A stretch of DNA of 64,000 bases, taken from Amylostereum areolatum. Taxonomy: Eukaryota > Basidiomycota > Agaricomycetes > Russulales > Stereaceae. The stretch lies in NCBI GenBank assembly GCA_012932865.1, contig SAXG01000013.1, positions 1 through 64,000 of the forward strand, read 5' to 3'. The notes below the pieces were generated by a model. It was not told where the DNA came from. It was given only the letters and a program-made list of their open reading frames with translations, and did not search any database. The translations under genes and the position numbers were made by a program. This document shows positions 34,119-45,880 of the stretch, piece after piece (position 1 is the stretch's first letter; the number at the start of each line of letters is the position of its first letter).

Positions 34119-36044
34119 CTAGTCATCGGTTCCCTCGGTTTCCTCATCTTCCGCGGCATCGCTTTCGCTCTCAGAATCCTCCTCGTCGCCCTCGCCCTCG
34201 CCCTCGCCCTCGCCCTCGCCCTCGCCCTCGCCCTCGTCGTCGGTCTCTCTGTAGCTCCCGTCTTCCAGTTCGGAGTCGCTCGAGAGGTCCAAATCAACAA
34301 AAGCGTTCTCGAAGATGATCTCCGCGTCCAGACCGTTCACCGCGCTCGACCAGCCCTCGTATCTTCGTCGTCTCGTCTTGATATAAACGACACTTATCGG
34401 GGCGCCTTCCCGCTTCCGCTCTAGAAGAAGTTCGCGGAGCTGATCTTGTACGGATTTGGGAGCCCCGATCGCGAACGCCGGGTCGACGTCGAGCAGGGAG
34501 AGCGACGCGAGCCGCGGAAAGAGTCGGAAGTCTGGGTTTTCAGAGGACGGCGAAGCGGCCGGTGCCACGCGCGTTCGGAGGGCCTCCAGGAAGTCGAGGA
34601 CGGGGGCTTGGTCGCTCGTCGAGATCGAGCCGCCGACGAGGCGCAGGTGCTCGACGAGGTGCGCGTCGCGGAATATGTCTAAATGGGTGTCGATGTCCCA
34701 TCGGAGGTGCGAGAGATCGACGGAGAGCACGCGCAGGAAGCGCAGGTCGAGCGCGCGGCATGTCTGCGCTGGGAGTAGAGGAACGCTTTGACGGGCTAGG
34801 TCAAAGATGACCTTGATGTCTGCGGTGGTGGGCACCGCACCAAGATCGTCGTCGCCGAAATGAGGGCGAGGTGTTGTACCGTCAGTGGCCTGGCGGAACA
34901 ATGGGCTGCGCCAACCGAAGAGGCGCATGTAGTAGTCGATGTGGTGGTTGGACACCGTGAACTCGTACGTGGAGTACACCACTGCGAGGGTTTGGATTTG
35001 ATGTTGCTTTTCGGCGGTGGAGAATGCTTGTTCGAGAGCGAGCGCCTCCTTGACGTCATGGATGTAATCGAGGGACAGAGGGCCGGCGGGAAACCTGTAC
35101 GTCAAAGCGACGTTCGGGTTGGGGGGTATGGAAAGATGCCGTAAAACGTTGGAACAGTCGTACACGTCCCCATCCATGTAAGCTTCTTGAGCTGAGGGAG
35201 TGGAATGATGGCGGGGATGCCCACATGATCGGACTTGTGGTTGGGGAGATGGCGGACGAGGATCAGAGTCTCGAGCTGCTTCATCCTGGACAACGCGTTG
35301 AAGAAGACGGAAAGAGGGGGGAAGCTGGCATGGCCATGGAAGGTCGTCTCGAGCTCGAAGTGCACGAGGCCTTCGATGATGGTGGTGGCCCACGGAAATG
35401 CGGATGCGTCCCAGATCGTCAACCGTCGCAGACGCGGCGCATGATTGTCGAACAGTTCAGCGGGAAGGTGGTGTCGAGTGGACGACGGGAAGGCCACAAA
35501 AAGTTCTTCGAGTATCGGAGCGGGACGATCGAGCAGGCCCGACACCGCGAGGGACACCTCTTCGAGGACGAGTGTTCGGATGCGGTTCATGTTGTGGAAG
35601 GTTGTGGAGGAAGATGGGTTTCACGGTTTCGAGGGCGTGACGGCCTGCCCACAGAATCTCGAGGTCTAGGGGTGTCTCTTTACTGCGTCGCAAGGCCTCC
35701 TCGATCCACGTCCTTCCGAGTTCGGGATCCACGGTCAGCGCTCCCCACAGAATCGAATAATCGAGCGCGACGTGCCGCCATTGACTGCAGACATGGGTGA
35801 CTTTGATCCAGCCGAGGATCGCGGGTGTCTCCCACTCTGTTGTATCGGCGCTGTCGTCGGGATCGGCGTCTGCGTCTCCGGTTGAACGGAACGAGGAGGT
35901 GGACCAAGAAGAGCTGTCCGTGACGGCTATGTCTGCGCTGTGTCCGAGTGGCTCGACCACGGCCAAAAACCCGAATATTTCGACCAGGACTTCGGGGGGA
36001 ATATCCAGGATGTGAGGGTGCAAATTCTGGGGCGAGATTTCCAT
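34119..36044 (-). pseudogene. F-box-like protein E with acidic Gly-Glu tail, two frame breaks
   Basis: Starting at ATG 36044 the protein opens with an F-box-like motif (ILDIPPEVLVEIFGFL ... VTHVCSQWRHVALDYSILW). The frame continues through FLHNL, then shifts at about 35598 (extra C in CTTCCACAAC) to MNRIRTLVLEEVSLAV and LPQLKKLTWMGT, and shifts again at about 35161-35166 to DCSNVLRHLSIPPNPNV, running on to a stop at 34119. Comparison with genes F and G shows these three pieces belong to one protein. The C-terminus is very acidic and contains an eight-unit Gly-Glu repeat. It is divergent from and adjacent to gene F, its nearest relative. It is either a pseudogene or carries sequence indels. 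Confidence 0.75.
34187..34236 (-). repeat. Hexanucleotide microsatellite (GAGGGC)n in coding sequence
   Basis: About eight copies of GAGGGC (minus-strand sense) encode (Glu-Gly)n in the acidic tail of F-box-like gene E. The six-base unit keeps the frame as copy number changes, so tail length is probably polymorphic. Confidence 0.95.
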
Positions 36045-36579
36045 GGCACGCGTAGTACTACTAGTACGTAGTACTGAGGAGGGATGCATCGGTCTGCCGT
36101 TCTGTGGTTGGTAACTTGGTACGAGTATTCGATATCCAAGTGTCGCAGACAACGTACCACGAGTCCTTTTGCTTGTGGGATTGCGACGTCTGGAGATGCT
36201 TGTGAAGCGGAACAACAGGAAGCAATAGTCTGATCATGAGAGTGTTGTTCGAGAAGATCGAGCTTCGCCGAGAGGGAAAAGAGGGGGTTTCTTGCGATAA
36301 CCCCAGGATAAGTTGATAACGCGCAGGCGGTTAGTTATGTGCGCAATTAGTAATACAAGGACGCCCTGATTCAGATGTTGGGCCGTTGAACTTGAGTTGG
36401 AAGAGAACAACGACGGCCGCAGACAAAAGAACAATGCAATGTCGATGTGGCAACCACCTGGGCTTCAAAAGGCGGTCGGACGGTGCCCACTCATTGCTTT
36501 GTTTCTCTCCCTTTCACCACCCTCGCCGACCCCCTCGACCTCTCGCCCACGCCACTCAACGTGTTTTTGAACGCGCCCG
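36045..36579. promoter_or_regulatory. Shared divergent promoter of F-box genes E and F
   Basis: These 535 bp separate two divergent paralogs. A dense cluster of nested palindromes lies at about 36052-36076, around AGTACTACTAGTACGTAGTACT; a related CTAGTAC motif recurs upstream of gene G near 39467. Specific factor sites cannot be named from sequence alone. Confidence 0.45.
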
Positions 36580-38906
36580 ATGACGCCGACAAACGACTCA
36601 ATCAGGTGTGTTGTGCCCTTCTTCATCTTAGCCCCCGATTGACCGTTGCGAGCAGCAAACCCCCCCTCAAGCGCTTGTCCAGTGCCACCGACGACGACGA
36701 AAGCCCGCGCAAAAGACCCAAGCTTGAAGATGCGGTCGCCGACGAACTTCACCAGATCGAGGTTGCTCACGCTGGGTCTGCGTCCACCCACTCCGACAGT
36801 GACGACGGATACTTTCCGTCTAACATGACGACGCCCAGGACCATACAGAACAGGTGCGCTTCTGCCTACGTAACGCGCTTGACTCATCGCTAACTTATCC
36901 GCGAAGCATCAAACGTGCGCTGGACACCGCCGACACCGACACCGACCAGAGCCCTCGCAAGAGACTAAAGCAGACTGTTTCTGACGCCAAACCCCCCATC
37001 ACCGACGCGACCGGCTGGACTGGCATCTCATCTTCGCATAAGAGCAAGGAGGGCACGGAAGAGGACGCCTTCGCGCCAGCTCAGCCCATGCCACGGTCGA
37101 TGAAGACCGAGGATTCAGACGAAGCGATAGTCCTCAACTCGCACCCCCTCATCACCTCCGACTCTCCTCCCGTCTCCCAATATGTTGCCACTGTCCACCC
37201 CTCGTCCATCCCATCCATCAACCTGCTCCCCCCTGAAATCCTTGCCAACATCTTTTCCTTCCACGCATTCAACGCGCCCCTGGGTTACGACCCCGATGAA
37301 TACGACGAAGACATAGACGAGATTACCGACCCGGACTATCTCGCCAACGAGACCGAGTCGGATTCGTACTTCCCGGACAAGCTCGGCTGGGCGCGCGTCA
37401 CGCACGTCTGCCAGAAGTGGCGATACGTTGCGCTGGACGACGCGCGCCTGTGGAGCACGGTCGTTGTCGACCTTCCGGGGGAGTTTTTGGAGGAGATCCT
37501 TCAGCGGAGCAAGGGCGCGTTGCTGGACCTGACCATCCCGCTCGCGAGCCAGTTCAGAGTCATCGAACCTATCTTGAAGGAGAACATGCATCGCGTGCGC
37601 TCGCTGACCCTCGACAACCTCTCCAACGAAGTCGCGTCTCTCCTCGCTCTCCCAGCCCCGCAGCTGGAGGAGCTCGAGCTCCCGTTCGGACTCGAAGGCC
37701 GGTACATGATCCCAACCCCTTTTCTCGTCCAACAATGCCCCGTGCTTGAAGCGCCTCACCGTAGCGGAGTCGATCGATTTTCCTTGGGACTCGCCCGTCC
37801 TCGACCATCTCGTCGAGCTGACCATCGACCGGTCAACATCGCAAATGCGCGCGTGCGCCTTCCCCGCACCGAACGCTTTCTTCAACCTCATCGGACGCCT
37901 GGACCGTATCCAGGTCCTCAGGCTCCGCAACTGCCTCCCCATCATGCCCCACGTCACCTTAGACCCTCGCATTGCGCTCCCGACGTTGAAGCATTTCGAG
38001 TTGGAAGGCACCTCGGAACAATGCTCGAACGTGCTCGAGCGCATCGAGTTCGACCTGCAGGCGCGGTTCTTCCTAACGTGCCGCGAGCACCACTTCGGGC
38101 ACGAGCGCATGTTCAACGAGCTGTATCGCCACTTCCGAGGCGACAGCCGCATGCTTCCCGTCCGGACGCTCGCCGTGTCGTACAGTTCGGAGCAGGTCCA
38201 TCACTTGGACGATAGGGCGGTCCTGGCGTTCCGAGCGTGGAACACGTCCTGCGTCGACAAAGAGGAGGAGGAGAAGGAGAAGGAGAAGGACCTCGAGAAC
38301 GCCGCCGAGCCGGATTTCTACCAAGACCTCGAGGGCGCGGAGACCAAGCTGCCGGACGTGCGCATGACGTTCGCGATGAAGACGTGGTTCGTCGAGCAGG
38401 AGTCGTATCGGCTGTGCGCGCTGGTCCCGTACGACGCTCTGCGCGTGCTCTCCATGGACGTCCGGGGCACGCGCCTGAACCCCGAGTCGATCCGGCGGGT
38501 GTCCTGGCCGCTGGAGCACGTCCTCGACATGTTCTGGTCCGTGCCGAAGCTGGCGCACCTCCGCCTGGGCGGGAACGGGGACGTCGACTCGCGCCAGGCC
38601 GCGCAGTTCTTCCGCGGGATGAGGGAGCGCGGCACGGACGAGCCCGCGCGGCTCGAGATGTTCCCCGATCTGAAGACGCTCACGCTCGTGGATGTCAGCA
38701 CGTGCTTTAGCTGCCACGGCGAGGCCCTGTTCGATATCCTGCAGCATATGCTTCGGCTGCGCAAGTTGGACGACATGCCGATCGGGACCGTGTATGTGAA
38801 GGAGCGGCGGTACGAGGATAAGGAGTGGGCGAAGTGGAAGGAGCTCGAGGACACCAAGGTCGTGTTTCGGCGGGAGGTCAAGTTTGTGGAGGAGGGGTGC
38901 AAGTAG
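36580..38906 (+). CDS. F-box-like protein F with nuclear-localisation signals, one frameshift
   Basis: Exons 36580-36605, 36656-36853 and 36907-38906 join in phase; the corrected protein is about 740 residues. The N-terminal extension carries two basic clusters (SPRKRPKLE and SPRKRLKQ), typical monopartite nuclear-localisation signals, each followed by acidic/serine-rich sequence. The F-box-like motif is INLLPPEILANIFSFHAF ... VTHVCQKWRYVALDDARLW. An extra T at 37746-37747 (CTTGAAG where CTGAAG is expected) breaks the frame between FLVQQCPVL and KRLTVAESIDFPWDS; exon length is consistent with exactly one extra base. A lysine/glutamate run lies near 38262-38290. Possibly a nuclear SCF receptor; whether the indel is genuine is open. 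Confidence 0.8.
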
Positions 38907-39481
38907 GTGCAGTTCTGACCTAGACTTTCTGTGGCCGAGGACATTGCATGGCCACCGTAACACTCATACTTAGCTCTTGTCTTGTCTGTTTATTTGTTCT
39001 CATTCTTGCTTTCACAATTGCACGCTCTCATCGACTCTCCCAGCTAAACATATGCAACGACCTTGCCCCGGTTGAATTCGTCGATGCCCTGGGCCAGTGG
39101 CCCTTGGAAGTTGCGTGTCGACTGGGTAGTGACTCGTGAGGCGGATCAGAGACGAAGCCGATGTCCTCCGATCCTAACACAAACAAACAAACAAACATTT
39201 TTGCGTTTCGGCCAGTTGTGACGTGCCGCGATATTCTCAGCACCAAGTCTATCATTCGCCCAACTAGATCAAACGAGAATTCCACGACGTGTGCTCTCGC
39301 TTGTCTCGAATATCCTCACTTGACGTTGACGTCGACGCAGGCCTGAGATCATCGATATCGTCGACTCAGTAACATGGAAAAGGACATTGAGAATCATGCT
39401 GAGCTCGGTCGCAGTTTAACCACAGGCGGTAGCCTCTAGCTACTTGCTTCACATTCTGCGAGAAGTACTAGTACTAGGTGC
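38907..39481. other. Intergenic between F-box genes F and G
   Basis: Contains an (ACAA)n microsatellite near 39176-39197 and the palindromic AGTACTAGTACT motif at about 39465-39476. No gene was found. Confidence 0.5.
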
Positions 39482-41479
39482 GTGTATTTCAAGTTCAATG
39501 ACATTGTGACACATGCACATATACCCTATCGAAACAGCGCATTTTCATTTTGGTCCAATATCGCACGTACGCGTTTCACGGGCTTACCTCCTGGGACGAC
39601 ACATCAAGGAACAGATAGCAGCAACTATCGAAAACTTCAAGAAGAGCTCGAAGCAATCCGCTCGATTCTTAGCGATGCTGCAGACGAGATACAAGGGCGT
39701 ATGGACACATATACTCCCGTGAACGATCCACGCCTCCCTGCCCTCCGAGTCCCCTCTGAAGTCCTCGCCCACATATTCGGTTTCCTCAGAGAAGAAATGC
39801 CGCTGGGCTACGATTTGGAGGAAGAAGATCAGGAGTCCTTATTTGATTTTTCGCAAGCCAACGTGAACTACCAATCGTCTGATTCAGAGGCTTCAGACTC
39901 CACGGTACCGTCACTGGAGATTGTGACAGATAGCTACGTCCCAGACAGGCTCGGATGGACAAGAGTGGCACACGTCTGCGAATATTGGAGGGACGTCGCA
40001 ATGCACAACCCCTCCTTATGGGGGAAGCTCATTCTCGACTTCCCCCAAGATGTTATCGAGGAGATCCCGCGAAGGAGCAAGGCCGCTTCCCTTGACTTGA
40101 CAGTCCCCCTATGGTACGACCCCGTCGTTGTCCAGAGCGTATTCGCAACAGATCTACATTGTATACGAGCGCTAGTTTTCGAGAGCCTCTCGTCTCATAC
40201 CGCGTGCCAGCTTTCAGCCCCTGCCCCGCGACTTGAAGAGCTCGAGGTCATTTCTCGACGTGTGGGCGGTTACAGCATCCCTTCCCCGTTTCTTCAAGAT
40301 CAGGCGTCTCGGTGGACGCGCCTGGACGTGCGCGATCCCAGTCATATTCCCTGGAACTCCCCCGTACTTTCCAACCTCACTCATCTCACGATCGACGTCA
40401 CATTCGAGACTCGTGCCGAGTGGCCTCTCCGGCGTCCTTCATCGCATGAATTCCTCGGTCTCCTCAATCGGATGGAAAACTTGCAAGCCATGTCCCTTTT
40501 CCACTGTCTTCCTTTATCTATCGCGTTGGAAGAGCCCCCCGTCGAGCTTGCAAAACTTACGCACCTTCGCCTCGGGGATACGAGCGACGCATGCGTTGGC
40601 ATCCTTCGCAACGTCCGCATACCGTCCGACGTAACACTTTATCTCGTGGGCACATCTCCCGCAGGAAACGAGGATTTCATAGTATACCTGAACGAGTGCA
40701 CCACTCTTTCGCCAGTTGGAACACGGCCTTCTCCCTGTTTCAAAACATTGGCTCTGTCTCCAGGAAGGGACCTCTTTATGGCGGCCAACAGAGACCTTAT
40801 ACCTACCCCTTATCTGCGTGTGCACGCCTGGCATCGCATAGGGATTTGGAATGCCGAAGACCAGGCCGCGTTCCCCGACTTTCTTCAAGATGAGAGTGGA
40901 ACACAGATTTTCGCACCGGACCTCAAACTCATTTCGCAGGGTCCACAGGTTGATATCACAGACCTCGCTTCGCGGTTTTGCGCTGTTGCTTCTCTACACG
41001 CGCTCCGCTTCCTCTCTGTGGATATCACAACTTTGGAATGGACTTCCGAGGCGTGGATCGCAGCGTTCGGACAGTCGAGGGAGGTTGCACACATTCGGCT
41101 TATTGGGCCCACATCCCACGCCAAGATATCTCCCTTCTTCGCAGCGCTCCTGCAAACGGAGTCCGGTCTGAACAGCAAAAACGATCGTGACACGGCCGTT
41201 TTTGCGCTGTTTACTTCCCTCTCGACACTCACACTTGTCGACGTCAAGCCCCAACTCTGCCCGGTGCTCGGCGAGCCGCTCATAGCCCAGACGATTGGCG
41301 ACGTCTTATCCGCACGCAAAGCCAACATGCATCCTATCAAAGCACTTTTCATCAAACATCGGAGAGATATGAACGACTGGAGGATGTATGCGCGTGACTA
41401 CGAGACAAATGTGGCATGTCTCGACAAGGTCATGTATGTGGATATGGACGTGTGGGTATCGAAAAGGGAGCTCAGATGA
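39482..41479 (+). CDS. F-box-like protein G, start unresolved
   Basis: The frame is open for about 665 codons to a TGA at 41479 but its first in-frame ATG is at 39701 (MDTYTPVNDPRLPALRV). A helical stretch just before it (NYRKLQEELEAIRSILSDAADEI) looks like the coiled coil that often precedes the F-box in these proteins, so a short upstream exon with the true ATG is likely. The F-box-like motif is LRVPSEVLAHIFGFLREEM ... VAHVCEYWRDVAMHNPSLW, followed by leucine-rich segments resembling genes E and F (THLRLGDTSDACVGILRNV). The frame has no internal breaks, unlike E and F. Confidence 0.82.
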   Translation: MYFKFNDIVTHAHIPYRNSAFSFWSNIARTRFTGLPPGTTHQGTDSSNYRKLQEELEAIRSILSDAADEIQGRMDTYTPVNDPRLPALRVPSEVLAHIFGFLREEMPLGYDLEEEDQESLFDFSQANVNYQSSDSEASDSTVPSLEIVTDSYVPDRLGWTRVAHVCEYWRDVAMHNPSLWGKLILDFPQDVIEEIPRRSKAASLDLTVPLWYDPVVVQSVFATDLHCIRALVFESLSSHTACQLSAPAPRLEELEVISRRVGGYSIPSPFLQDQASRWTRLDVRDPSHIPWNSPVLSNLTHLTIDVTFETRAEWPLRRPSSHEFLGLLNRMENLQAMSLFHCLPLSIALEEPPVELAKLTHLRLGDTSDACVGILRNVRIPSDVTLYLVGTSPAGNEDFIVYLNECTTLSPVGTRPSPCFKTLALSPGRDLFMAANRDLIPTPYLRVHAWHRIGIWNAEDQAAFPDFLQDESGTQIFAPDLKLISQGPQVDITDLASRFCAVASLHALRFLSVDITTLEWTSEAWIAAFGQSREVAHIRLIGPTSHAKISPFFAALLQTESGLNSKNDRDTAVFALFTSLSTLTLVDVKPQLCPVLGEPLIAQTIGDVLSARKANMHPIKALFIKHRRDMNDWRMYARDYETNVACLDKVMYVDMDVWVSKRELR

Positions 41480-41816
41480 TATTAAGACTAAGTAAGTTAC
41501 ATGCCATTCGTGCGAGCCATGCTACACCTGCGATTGTGGACCCGTTATGTAGCACAAAGTGCACTACGACCGTCTCGTAGAGTCGTACTACTTGACGTTG
41601 TAGCTTTATAACCTGCTCTTTATGTTGTTCTAGAGACTGGTGAGTCGTTATAGTTACAGCGGAATGCGACGCTTTCGTAGCTTCGTCATCCGACTCACTA
41701 CGCGTTCTTGCTCTGGAACACATGACCGCGCCGTTCGCGATTGGCGCCCATTTCGACATTTGGCACCGTCCGGCGGCGGCGGCGTCGTTTGCAGACTTTT
41801 TTCATCCTCTTCCACC
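41480..41816. other. Intergenic, promoter of first BTB gene
   Basis: Short flank between F-box gene G and the first BTB gene, both on the plus strand. Nothing specific was recognised. Confidence 0.5.
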
Positions 41817-43140
41817 ATGGCTTCGACACCGTCCCCCTCTTCGCTCGTACTTGAACACCATCCCAAGCGTCCTCGTGTCGAAGGCGAAGAAGGTGCATTG
41901 CCAGTCATCGTGAAGAGCACCGACCTTTGGCTCCCCGACGGCAACATCTTCCTCCGCACAATCTCCACACCGCCGACATCCCCCATACTACAGTACACGC
42001 TCTACAAAGTCCACAAGGGAATTCTTGCTCTCCACTCCTCTGTATTCCGTGACCTTTTCGATGGACCTCAAACCGCGTTTGATGTTGGATCGGAGGTGTA
42101 CGAGGAACTCCCTGTGATGGACATGCCCGATTCCCCGGACGACGTGGCGCATTTCCTGAAGGCTCTCTACTTCCCCGAGTGCGATTTCTCCTCCTTTCCT
42201 TATAAAGCGGTTGCATGAGTCTGAGACGAGTTACAGGTATACCCAACAACACCATGGCACGCCGCGCGTCAAGACACTTCCGGACGGGTACGCGGGTATC
42301 CTTCGCTTGGCCACGAAGTATGATGTCCAGAACTTGCGCACTACAACCGTCGCAGCGCTTAGGCTCGTCTGGCCCTCCAGGCTCGCGGATTGGGACGTTC
42401 TGCAGGATAGCATCACCACGGACGAGAATTTCCCTAAAGACATTGCCGAGGGCAGTGCAGTCGATGTGTCTAGATTGTACGAAGACCCCGGTGAGTAACT
42501 CACTTTAAGCGCAGTATATGCTTTCTAACTCACGTATTCCATTCCACTAGCCAAGGCTATCCGTCTCGCCATCGATTGCGACGTCCCAGAGGTGCTACCC
42601 ATCGCATACTACGACCTCATGCGTATTCACGTACGAAATGGCCGATGTGGTTCCGGGCTTCTTCGCACGTCGGATACGTCTGTTCTCACCGCAGAAGAGA
42701 TCAAGAAATTGCTCGTAGGCATGGGCAACCTTCAAGAACACACGGCCACTAACTTTCTCCCTCTCCCCGGTAAACTGCATGAACCCTCCACGGGTCTATC
42801 GATCTGTGCCAATTTGTCGGAAGGTCCCGTCTGTGGAGACCGTATACGGTTACACTGGGTAAAGCAGCTTAGAACCATGAACTCATCTTTTGGCGACGTT
42901 CTCTTGTGGATGCTTATGCTGGCCAACGGTCTTGAGATAATGCAGCCGAAAGCGGCTTGTCGTCCGTGTACGGACAAGCTGAAAGACGTTCGGTTGTCTA
43001 CTCGTGAACATGTCTGGAGCCGTCTTCCGAAGTATTTTTATTTGGTAACCGTCTCAAGCATCCGCCCATATTGTCTATACATACGACACTGAAAATTCAT
43101 TTAGACAGGCCAGGTGGGAAATGATTGGGCGAAGGTGTAG
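41817..43140 (+). CDS. BTB/POZ-domain protein 1 with C-terminal cysteine quartet
   Basis: Exons 41817-42178, 42237-42490, 42551-43044 and 43105-43140 encode 381 residues with intron phases 2, 1 and 0. After a basic lead (HHPKRPRVEG) the BTB fold spans about residues 30-165 (DLWLPDGNIFLRT, LYKVHKGILALHSSVFRDLF, MDMPDSPDDVAHFLKALYF). The C-terminal half has SICANLSEGPVCGDRIRLHW and AACRPCTDKL, a C-x8-C plus CxxC pattern that could bind zinc. The last exon is a 36 nt microexon ending VGNDWAKV. BTB proteins dimerise, and many act as cullin-3 adaptors; this C-terminal part has no name I can give. It is an intact founder-like member of the BTB family here. Confidence 0.9.
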
Positions 43141-43956
43141 CAGATCGGGATACCACGTTCGAGCTACATGGGTGAGACTCTCAGCGTTGTTCGCATTGCT
43201 CTTCCCACTGACCTCTTTTAGTTTTTCGTCTGCTTAATTTATCACTATATTTATTGCTTCGTCGTCTCTTCGAGAGACGTGCACGCCCTACAGACCGTCT
43301 GGATTTGCGCCGCTTTATACGTATAGTGTCTTGTGAAAGTAATCTCCTGAGTGAGTTTTGGGGCGACGTCCCTTCGGGCTCATTCAAAAAATCCAGCGGT
43401 CAATTTAGCTTGCGTGGCAGCTTCCATTGACATCGATACCCGGCGGCCCAACCCAAACCTCCCCTCCCTAGTACGAACCCAGGTGTCTCAACAATCAACT
43501 AACACCCGTCAGATCAGCCAACGGCGCCAATACGGAACTCCTCGTATCGCACGGACAACCTATGTAGCCTTCGCCGCCTCCGCAAAGTGGAAAGTATCAT
43601 GATTCCCATAATAGTCACGAGTGTGAGGGCAACTGATTCAGGTGCGCATTCCTCGATCAATATGCAGGACTGCCGCTCTGACTGATGTCGATGTGCATCA
43701 GAACAGCTTAAATAACCGCCAGAGGTCATCGATCTTTCCCTAAGTAGCTGCTAATTGTGCTCACCGTGCTGCGCCGCCATCAAGGAGCCGATGTTTTATT
43801 GGTACGGAGATGTCAGCGCACCTCCATTCGTTGGTGTGCTGTATATAAGCCTTCCCGCATCCCGCGTGTGCCTAATTTCTCCCATCCAGCTCTCTCTCGA
43901 CGCGCTGTGCACGTTAGGAGTGAGCAGGAAGATCGCTCGCTTCGTACTGTTTTTTT
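43141..43956. other. Intergenic, no supported gene
   Basis: Short frames only. Contains the 3' flank of BTB 1 and the promoter of the membrane-protein gene, with a T-rich tract just before the latter's ATG. Confidence 0.5.
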
Positions 43957-45597
43957 ATGTCGACACGTCTCAAGATGAACGCGGATACGAATACGATTAG
44001 GGATTACCGCGTAGGTTCACTCATTGCTTCGTGGGTTGCGGGGCCATTATGGGGTGCGTTCGCATCCGCCTATGCGTGTATGTCTTCTCACCCGTGTTCT
44101 AACCGTCAGGAATCAAGCAAGTACCTTTCACTTTCTATATCCCGACCTCTCCAATAACCCTCCTCTACACAGCGTCATGCTTGCCATCCTTTGCTTTTTC
44201 ATTCTCACTCGACTCGGGACCAAAGGGTCCAACAAGTGCGTCCCCATCTCCGTTCTTTCCCGCCTGTCATCGTTACGCGGAAAACTTACGGCCGTGAGCG
44301 CAGATACATATTGGCGATGATCGCGGTTCAGCTCGGCGTGTGCACGGGCCATATGATCGCACTCGTCATACGGCTCGTGCGCGGGTTCGCGACGACGGGC
44401 GGGTTTTTGGAGCTGCTCGACCTCGCGCTGCCCGAGCACGTTGCGGAGGAGGCATTCTACTTCATTAACGTGGGTTTCCCCACGTGTGCTACGCGGAAAC
44501 ATGGGCTGATTGGATACGTGGGTATCAGGCGCAGATCGGGGATTGGTTTATGGTGGGTGATCCATGCTATCTGAGTCGGGAATTGAGAGGTTGACGGGCG
44601 AGGAGTTCAGACATGGCGCGTCTATGTTGTATGGCAGAAAAACAAGTGGTTGCCCATCCCTTTCGTACGTCCGTACCTCTCGTTCCGCGCGCATACACTC
44701 ATCAATACATCAGCTCATCTCCAACTGTGCCCTCTTTGGTACGTCTCCCCGTGCACCGAACCCGCCTGTCCTGAACGACCCTGTATCCTTCTCATAGCCT
44801 CCTGCATCGCCGGCCTGGTAAACCAGAGCAAGCTGGGCCCCACTGATACTGCATACGACCACCGAATCAAGGCGCAATTCATAGTTTCTCTCTCGCTCTC
44901 GCTTTTCGTGCAGTCGCTCGGCGCGCTCCTGATCGCGCTAAACGCGTGGGCGACGCCGATGCTCGTCATCAACGAGCGCCCACGCCGCAGTCGGCTCGAC
45001 CCTGTCGCGCTCGTGTGCGTGTTCGTCGACACCGGTATGGCGTACGTCCTCGCAACGCTCCTCCTCCTCCTCTTCTTCGTGCGCACGACCGTCGCGCCGC
45101 CGATCATTCTCACCGTCATGACCGGCCAGATCAGCGTGCGTCTCCCCCTCTCTCCCCTACTGCATCCCCTTCACTATGGCCATCCTTTTCTTCGGACGAT
45201 ACACTGACGTATACGGCACAGGCGACGGTCCCGATGTCGATCGTCCTCCGCGAATGCTGGAAGACATGGCACGCGCGCAAGCTCCGCGCAAAGAAGCACA
45301 TCGCCATCCCGCAGAGCACAATTGTGCCCGAGCAGGTCATAACGCCGGTGTCGCCGGTTGGGCGCGCGTCGCCTTTCGGACAGGGCACGGTGGCGGACGA
45401 GAGCGTGTTGATCAACATCATGCGGTCGACGCAAGCCGATGGTCCGGTGAGTCGCGTTTTCCTGCGTCCTGTTGGATGAATCAAGGAGAGCTGATCGTGC
45501 GACGTAGACGACGGTTGTGCTGAAGTCGCTCGGGGTGGACGAAGAGAGGGGAGACTCGAAGGGGGAGAGGCCGCGGACACCGGCGATTTACTGGTGA
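43957..45597 (+). CDS. Fungal multi-pass membrane protein of unknown function
   Basis: A multi-exon gene. Firm 3' exons are those ending at 44469, then 44535-44552, 44611-44668, 44798-45135, 45222-45446 and 45508-45597; they keep phase and end in a TGA at 45595. The first exon starts at ATG 43957 (or at MNADTNTIRDYRVGSLIAS a few codons on); exons between 44053 and ~44320 are unresolved. Hydrophobic helices include YILAMIAVQLGVCTGHMIAL, IASCIAGLV, FIVSLSLSLFVQSLGALLIA, ALVCVFVDTGMAYVLATLLL and PPIILTVMTGQIS, with a conserved W-x-VYVVW segment, followed by a soluble, basic then acidic tail. The layout resembles the abundant seven-helix membrane families of Agaricomycetes. No transport or signalling activity can be assigned. 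Confidence 0.75.
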
Positions 45598-45788
45598 GGA
45601 CTGGGGATGTTGCATGATTCGCTATTTTGCAATTGCAGCTGTATTCTACTACCTTACCCGTCTATTCTCACGTACATACTCGTTGGAGATGTTTTATGAT
45701 GCTTATTTATGCTGTCTTCTGGGAAAGTTGCACCTACATATGTACGTGTGACGAGGCTGATGACGTAGACAAGCAAGCAGATTTGTAA

Positions 45789-45880
45789 GCATTAGTGGGG
45801 TAGTGGTAACCTGGGTCGTTGCCATTCAATGGCATTCATCAATTGTCGACCCGCCCGGAGTTCGATTCTCCGGTAATGCA
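45789..45880 (+). tRNA. tRNA-Gly (GCC anticodon) with a 21 nt intron
   Basis: Acceptor GCATTAG pairs with GTAATGC except at the last position (G7 against G66). D-stem GGGT/ACCT, anticodon stem GGTCG/CGACC, loop TTGCCA-T with GCC at 34-36, T-stem CGGAG/CTCCG with loop TTCGATT, discriminator A. A 21 nt intron follows position 37. The mature length is about 71 nt. A run of T lies about 20 bp downstream at ~45900. The 7-66 mismatch is mild and I expect the gene to work, though a decaying copy cannot be ruled out. Confidence 0.88.
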
